Shown: positions 52,284-55,998 of the stretch, piece by piece | Numbering within the stretch: position 1 is the first letter of the stretch | Layout of the letters: each line of letters begins with the position of its first letter | Made by a program: the position numbers and the translations under genes | Notes under the pieces: model-generated | Database searches by the model: none | Seen by the model: the letters and a program-made list of their open reading frames with translations, nothing else | What the model was told of the DNA's origin: nothing | From: Clostridia bacterium | GTDB taxonomy: Bacteria; Bacillota; Clostridia; Christensenellales; Borkfalkiaceae | Assembly: GCA_017616695.1 (NCBI GenBank) | Contig: JAFZXN010000007.1 | Coordinates: 1 to 55,998, forward strand | Length of the DNA stretch: 55,998 bases | Direction: 5' to 3'

Positions 52284-52332
52284 ACCGACAACAAATCGCT
52301 CGGCATAGCCTGATAATTGCGAATTGCGCATT
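52284..52332 (-). repeat. Heptad-led interspersed repeat, copy B (inverted)
   Basis: On the minus strand this reads AATGCGC, AATTCGC, AATTATC, AGGCT and the same 16-base block as copy A at 48852. The two copies face each other around the reverse AraC gene, the cytoplasmic GH127 gene and the 173-bp repeats. Confidence 0.75.
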
Positions 52333-52395
52333 AATATAGTTTTTCTTCAGCGAGGAAACGCTGATAAAATATCAAATCAGTTAGGAGAATACGAT

Positions 52396-53997
52396 ATGTA
52401 TCCCGCAAAGAGATTTTTTAAAGTGGCGGCTCTTATTATGAGCGCAATCATGGCGGTCTGTATGGTCGCGTGCGAAGACGAGGCGGCAAGCGGTGAAGTT
52501 ACCGTGCTCAAGTTTTTCAGCTGGGGCAACGAGACCGAAGTCGAATTGACGAGACACCTCGTCGACGATTTCAACGAAAAGCATAAGGGAGAGATAGAAG
52601 TCAGCTTTACGCCTATACCTTCCGGCGATTACGAGACCAAGCTCAACAACGCCCTGCGCGGCAGGAACGTTCCCGACGTTATCATCGCGGGCGACGGCGA
52701 AGTCAAGCAGTGGATAGACCAAGGGGCTATCGCCGAGCTTGACGACATGGCCGCCGCAAGTTCCGTCATCGATCTTGACAAAATGTGGGCGGACGGCGTT
52801 AATCGTTACCGTTACGATATGAAGTCGCGCCGCGGCGGAGTAGGAAAGCTCTACGGCATAATGCGTGACTACAGCCCGTCCGTGTTGTTTTACAACAAAA
52901 CGGCGATGAACGCCGTCGGTATCACCTGCATTTCGATGGAAAAAGAGCAGTCCTTATCTACTTACGGCACCGACAGCGCTTATTTCGAGTACGGCGGAAA
53001 GTATTATTTCAACAACCGTATTGCGACCACTTGGGAAGAACTTCTCGCGCTTTCGCAGAAGTTGACCTCCAACACCGCCGCGCCCGTCAGGAACAACGCG
53101 AGCATAACCAAATTCGGTATGTACGTCATCAACTGGTTCTGTTTCGGCTGGTCGGTGGGCGGCAACTGCCTCGAATGGGTGGAAGACGCATCGCTTCCCG
53201 GCGGCGGAAAATATCAGTTCACGCTGTTCGACGAAACGAAAAATTATATCGTCAATTCCGGCGAAAGCGTTACGGTCGGCGGCAATACGTACGCCGCGGG
53301 CGAGATAGTTTCTTATAAAGATAAGGCCTTACTTACGTCTGCGCAGAAAAACAAATGCACGGAATTACCGTCGCAGGTGGAGGCTATGCAGTATTTCGTG
53401 GACCTTTCCGTAAAACACGGGGTTTCGCCGAAACCCGACGTTTCGCAGTCCAACTCCAACTACGGGCTGTTTTCATCCGAGCAGTGCGCTATGCTCATCG
53501 ATACGAGATACGCCGTAGGCATATTCCGTAAGACCATTGCCGACGAATCTGCCGGCGGTTTCGATTGGGACGTTGCTCCGCTCCCCAAACATAAGGACGG
53601 CATTATGGCGGGCCATAGCGGTTCGCTTGCGTACTGTATCCCCGAAAAGTCGACCAAAAAGGAAGCCGCCTGGAAGTTTATAGAGTATATGGCGGGCCCC
53701 GAAGGTCAGACGGGCTTTGCCGAGGCGGGCTTTACCATTCCCAACACGATGGAACTATCAAACAGCGAAGTCTTTTTACAGCCTTCGCAAAAACCCGCCA
53801 ACTCCTCTATCTTCGTTGACGCCGCTTACTATCAGAGGACGGGCGACTGGGGTTATCTGCCGAGCAAGGCGTGGATAAACGAATGGGCTAACGACCTCAA
53901 CAACAAAGTGCTCCTCGGCACTATGACTTTAAAGCAACTCGAAAACAAACACGCCGCTGAAACGCAAAGGATTATAGACGCTTATTTCGGAGGTTGA
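52396..53997 (+). CDS. Sugar ABC transporter substrate-binding lipoprotein
   Basis: A 533-residue family 1 extracellular solute-binding protein. A lipoprotein signal (CMVACEDE, lipidated Cys near residue 26) precedes the binding-protein fold, which begins VLKFFSWGNETEVELTR and includes NNALRGRNVPDVIIAGDGE and the GSLAYCIPEKSTKKEAAWKFIEYM segment. It is about 100 residues longer than common maltose- or raffinose-type proteins; the extra lies near residues 185-320. The ligand is probably an oligosaccharide. ATG at 52396 has AGGAG 8 bases ahead. It ends one base before the first permease. Confidence 0.9.
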   Translation: MYPAKRFFKVAALIMSAIMAVCMVACEDEAASGEVTVLKFFSWGNETEVELTRHLVDDFNEKHKGEIEVSFTPIPSGDYETKLNNALRGRNVPDVIIAGDGEVKQWIDQGAIAELDDMAAASSVIDLDKMWADGVNRYRYDMKSRRGGVGKLYGIMRDYSPSVLFYNKTAMNAVGITCISMEKEQSLSTYGTDSAYFEYGGKYYFNNRIATTWEELLALSQKLTSNTAAPVRNNASITKFGMYVINWFCFGWSVGGNCLEWVEDASLPGGGKYQFTLFDETKNYIVNSGESVTVGGNTYAAGEIVSYKDKALLTSAQKNKCTELPSQVEAMQYFVDLSVKHGVSPKPDVSQSNSNYGLFSSEQCAMLIDTRYAVGIFRKTIADESAGGFDWDVAPLPKHKDGIMAGHSGSLAYCIPEKSTKKEAAWKFIEYMAGPEGQTGFAEAGFTIPNTMELSNSEVFLQPSQKPANSSIFVDAAYYQRTGDWGYLPSKAWINEWANDLNNKVLLGTMTLKQLENKHAAETQRIIDAYFGG

Positions 53998-53998
53998 T

Positions 53999-54916
53999 AT
54001 GACCGGCTCGGTAAAGCTGACCAGAAAGTTCAAAGATAACGTGTGGGGGTGGCTGTTTGCCTGTTCCCCGCTCATAGGCTTTGCGCTTTTCGGTATGGTG
54101 CCGCTGGTATTCTCGTTCATTCTGTCGTTCGGAAAATTACAGTCTTTCGACCTTGCCGATATAAAGTTCATCGGTTTTGAAAACTATATAAGACTGTTCA
54201 CCGAGGACGATAAGTTCGTTAAATCCATCGGGAATACCTTCATATACGCATTTTTGGTGGTCGCGTTGTCGCTTGCGGTATCGCTACTATTAGCCGTGCA
54301 ACTCAATAAAAAAATAGCCTGCAAAAAGCTGTTCAGGCTGATACTGTTCATACCGTTCGTATGCTCGGTGGTGGCTACGTCTACCATGTGGAAATGGGTG
54401 TTCGATTATAATTACGGCATTTTGAACGACGTGGTGACCTTTTTCGGCATCAAACGCCAGAATTGGCTCGGGAACGTCGAAACGGCTATGCCCGTCATCG
54501 TCTTCATAAGCGTATGGAGCGGCGCGGGGTATAACATAATATTATATTCGGCGGCGCTTTCCGCGGTCAACAAGTCCGTTTACGAGGCGGCTATGCTCGA
54601 CGGCGCGGGCAGTATCAGGATATTCTTTAAAATAACCCTGCCGCTCGTTTCCCCGACGACGTTTTTCCTCGCCGTTACGGGGCTTATCGGCGCGTTGCAA
54701 AGCTTTGCGAACTTCCAGATAATGACGCCTACGGGCGGCCCCGAAGACAGCACTTTAACTATGGTCTTCCGCGTATATCAGGTGGCGTTTCAGGAGGACG
54801 CGAGAACTTACGGCATGGGCTACGCCGCCGCCATGAGCTGGATAGAAGGCTTTATAATAATGGTGTTTACGGCAATAAACTTCGCTATAAGCAAGAGGTG
54901 GGTGCATTATGATTGA
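53999..54916 (+). CDS. Sugar ABC transporter permease, MalF/UgpA type
   Basis: A 305-residue permease with six predicted membrane helices. The EAA motif that contacts the ATPase is visible as YEAAMLDGAGSIRIFFKITLPLV. The N-terminus (WGWLFACSPLIGFALFGMVPLVFSF) is characteristic. It overlaps the second permease by 8 bases. Confidence 0.92.
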   Translation: MTGSVKLTRKFKDNVWGWLFACSPLIGFALFGMVPLVFSFILSFGKLQSFDLADIKFIGFENYIRLFTEDDKFVKSIGNTFIYAFLVVALSLAVSLLLAVQLNKKIACKKLFRLILFIPFVCSVVATSTMWKWVFDYNYGILNDVVTFFGIKRQNWLGNVETAMPVIVFISVWSGAGYNIILYSAALSAVNKSVYEAAMLDGAGSIRIFFKITLPLVSPTTFFLAVTGLIGALQSFANFQIMTPTGGPEDSTLTMVFRVYQVAFQEDARTYGMGYAAAMSWIEGFIIMVFTAINFAISKRWVHYD

Positions 54917-55751
54917 TAAAAGATCGAAAAAGCTCGCCCCGAGCAAGATTTTTGCCTACGTCACGTTGACGCTCGCTTGCCTTTTGGTACTGTTTCCCTT
55001 CCTCGTTATAATCATAACGTCGCTCAAAACTTACGCCGATTCCGTCAAGGTGCCGTTCGACTTTTTCCCCGACAACGTAAACGTGGAGGCTTATAAAGAA
55101 GTTTTGTCCATGTCGTCGCTGTGGCGAGGACTCGGAAATACCATGATAATCGTTCTGCCGATAATGATCATAGGCGTTTTCAACTCGTCTTTGGCGGCGT
55201 ACGCGTTTGCGAAAATTAAATTTAAAGGCAAAGGGATAGCGTTTACGATACTGATGTTTTCGATGATGCTCCCCGGCGTTATAACCATGACGCCCGCATA
55301 CGTCATCTACGATACGCTCGGCTGGACGGATACTTACGTTCCGCTCATGCTCCCGAACGCTTTCGGTACGGTCGCGTGTATGTTTTATTTGCGGCAGTAT
55401 TTCAGGGGTATCCCAAAAGAGATGCTCGAGGCCGCGGAAATAGACGGGCTTGGTAGGTTCGGTATCTTTATGAGAATAATCCTGCCGCTTTCAAAACCCG
55501 CTATCGTAGCGCAGCTCATTCTTTGGCTCATTGCCGGTTATAACGACTATTTCGGGCCGATGCTCTATCTCGACAGCGAGAGAAAATACACATTGCAACT
55601 CGTGTTGAAACTTATGACGGGCAGCGCCGAAAGCAACTGGCCGAAGATAATGGCGGCTTGCGTCGTCGCGATGATACCTATGCTCGTAATCTACCTCGTC
55701 GCTCAAAAGCAGTTCATCGAAGGCATAGTGTCGACGGGACTGAAGGATTGA
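54909..55751 (+). CDS. Sugar ABC transporter permease, MalG/UgpE type
   Basis: A 280-residue permease with six membrane helices and the EAA motif MLEAAEIDGLGRFGIFMRIILPLSKPA. It pairs with the preceding permease. No ATPase gene follows in the window; Bacillota often use one shared MsmK-type ATPase encoded elsewhere, so this is expected. Confidence 0.92.
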   Translation: MIDKRSKKLAPSKIFAYVTLTLACLLVLFPFLVIIITSLKTYADSVKVPFDFFPDNVNVEAYKEVLSMSSLWRGLGNTMIIVLPIMIIGVFNSSLAAYAFAKIKFKGKGIAFTILMFSMMLPGVITMTPAYVIYDTLGWTDTYVPLMLPNAFGTVACMFYLRQYFRGIPKEMLEAAEIDGLGRFGIFMRIILPLSKPAIVAQLILWLIAGYNDYFGPMLYLDSERKYTLQLVLKLMTGSAESNWPKIMAACVVAMIPMLVIYLVAQKQFIEGIVSTGLKD

Positions 55752-55753
55752 TT

Positions 55754-55788
55754 AACGTTTTTTCTTGCGTTTGCAAGAAAAAATCGTT
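55754..55788 (+). terminator. Hairpin after the sugar permease genes
   Basis: An 11-bp stem (55758-55768 with 55773-55783), extended by four pairs beyond a one-base bulge, with a GTTT loop. There is no T-run after it, so it is a weak or partial terminator. Confidence 0.5.
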
Positions 55789-55829
55789 AGGACTGTAGGT
55801 CGTGAGCGGCTTAACGCGGGAAAATATAT

Positions 55830-55998
55830 AATTCGCAATGTGCAATTCGCAATGCGCAGGCTTGGTCGTAAGTTTTCTTAACGCCCTCAAGCCTTCGGGC
55901 TGAAAACTTTCGGCATATATATAAATTGCGGATAAAAATAATTATAATAATTACGTTCGGCGGCGTAGCCGCCCGACGTTATATATCCTATATAATCA
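55830..55998 (+). repeat. Third copy of the heptad-led repeat family, window end
   Basis: Four 7-base units (AATTCGC, AATGTGC, AATTCGC, AATGCGC) followed by AGGCTTGGTCGTA, a diverged middle with AAGCCTTCGGGCT, and a GC-rich hairpin (GCGGC-GTA-GCCGC) near 55962-55974. It resembles the 173-bp units but has drifted. No gene is seen to the end of the window. Confidence 0.65.

Overview
The window looks like a chromosomal segment of an anaerobic, fermentative, Gram-positive bacterium of the class Clostridia (Bacillota), probably a gut or plant-fibre-associated lineage. This is inferred from AGGAGG-type ribosome sites, TTGACA/TATAAT promoters with 17-bp spacing, lipoprotein-type ABC binding proteins, a Pta-AckA acetate pathway, a Pdp/PsuK/PsuG/DeoCDB/Cdd nucleoside operon and very large surface proteins ending in a membrane helix plus a basic tail. 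No sequence search was possible, so family names rest on motifs and remembered family features. There is no rRNA, CRISPR array, phage or transposase gene; two tRNA genes are present.

Layout. 0.1-5.2 kb: a 1,694-residue surface protein with carbohydrate-binding modules and a pectate-lyase-like beta-helix. 5.3-6.4 kb: two small reverse-strand genes (DUF3795, GNAT). 6.7-12.8 kb: an operon of serine hydrolase, Gfo/Idh/MocA oxidoreductase, phosphohexomutase and GH94 phosphorylase, which fits phosphorolytic use of a disaccharide. 13.0-25.8 kb: nucleoside import (BMP lipoprotein, double ATPase, two permeases) followed by nine salvage or catabolic enzymes, including the pseudouridine pair PsuK-PsuG, closed by a strong terminator. 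26.0-31.0 kb: tRNA-Val and the conserved block rpmF-yceD, ackA, pta, with divergent tmcAL. 31.2-33.4 kb: a DUF1540 protein, rplI, a flippase-like membrane protein and tRNA-Pro. 33.4-42.1 kb: a gene-poor kilobase, then a visibly more AT-rich surface-glycan cassette (aminotransferase, sugar-phosphate transferase, GT2, TagD-like cytidylyltransferase, deacetylase-like protein, a truncated licD joined to a truncated VTC gene, DUF4956, UDP-GlcNAc 2-epimerase-like enzyme, PF14907 protein). 42.3-55.8 kb: an ATC-hydrolase-like protein, then a carbohydrate locus with a 1,582-residue anchored GH127 protein, two AraC regulators, an apparently cytoplasmic GH127 protein and a binding-protein/two-permease importer, probably for arabinose-containing glycans.

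The most unusual structure is non-coding. Each tRNA gene is followed by a terminator hairpin and then by a decayed inverted copy of the same tRNA, and the 3' end of tRNA-Val is also repeated directly 180 bp away. In the last 8 kb a repeat family built from 7-bp units and small hairpins recurs at least five times, partly in inverted orientation around the regulator/GH127 pair. A deletion-like junction joins licD to a VTC polyphosphate-polymerase gene. The two giant surface proteins share a C-terminal module that ends in a Gly-Cys-containing membrane anchor instead of LPXTG.
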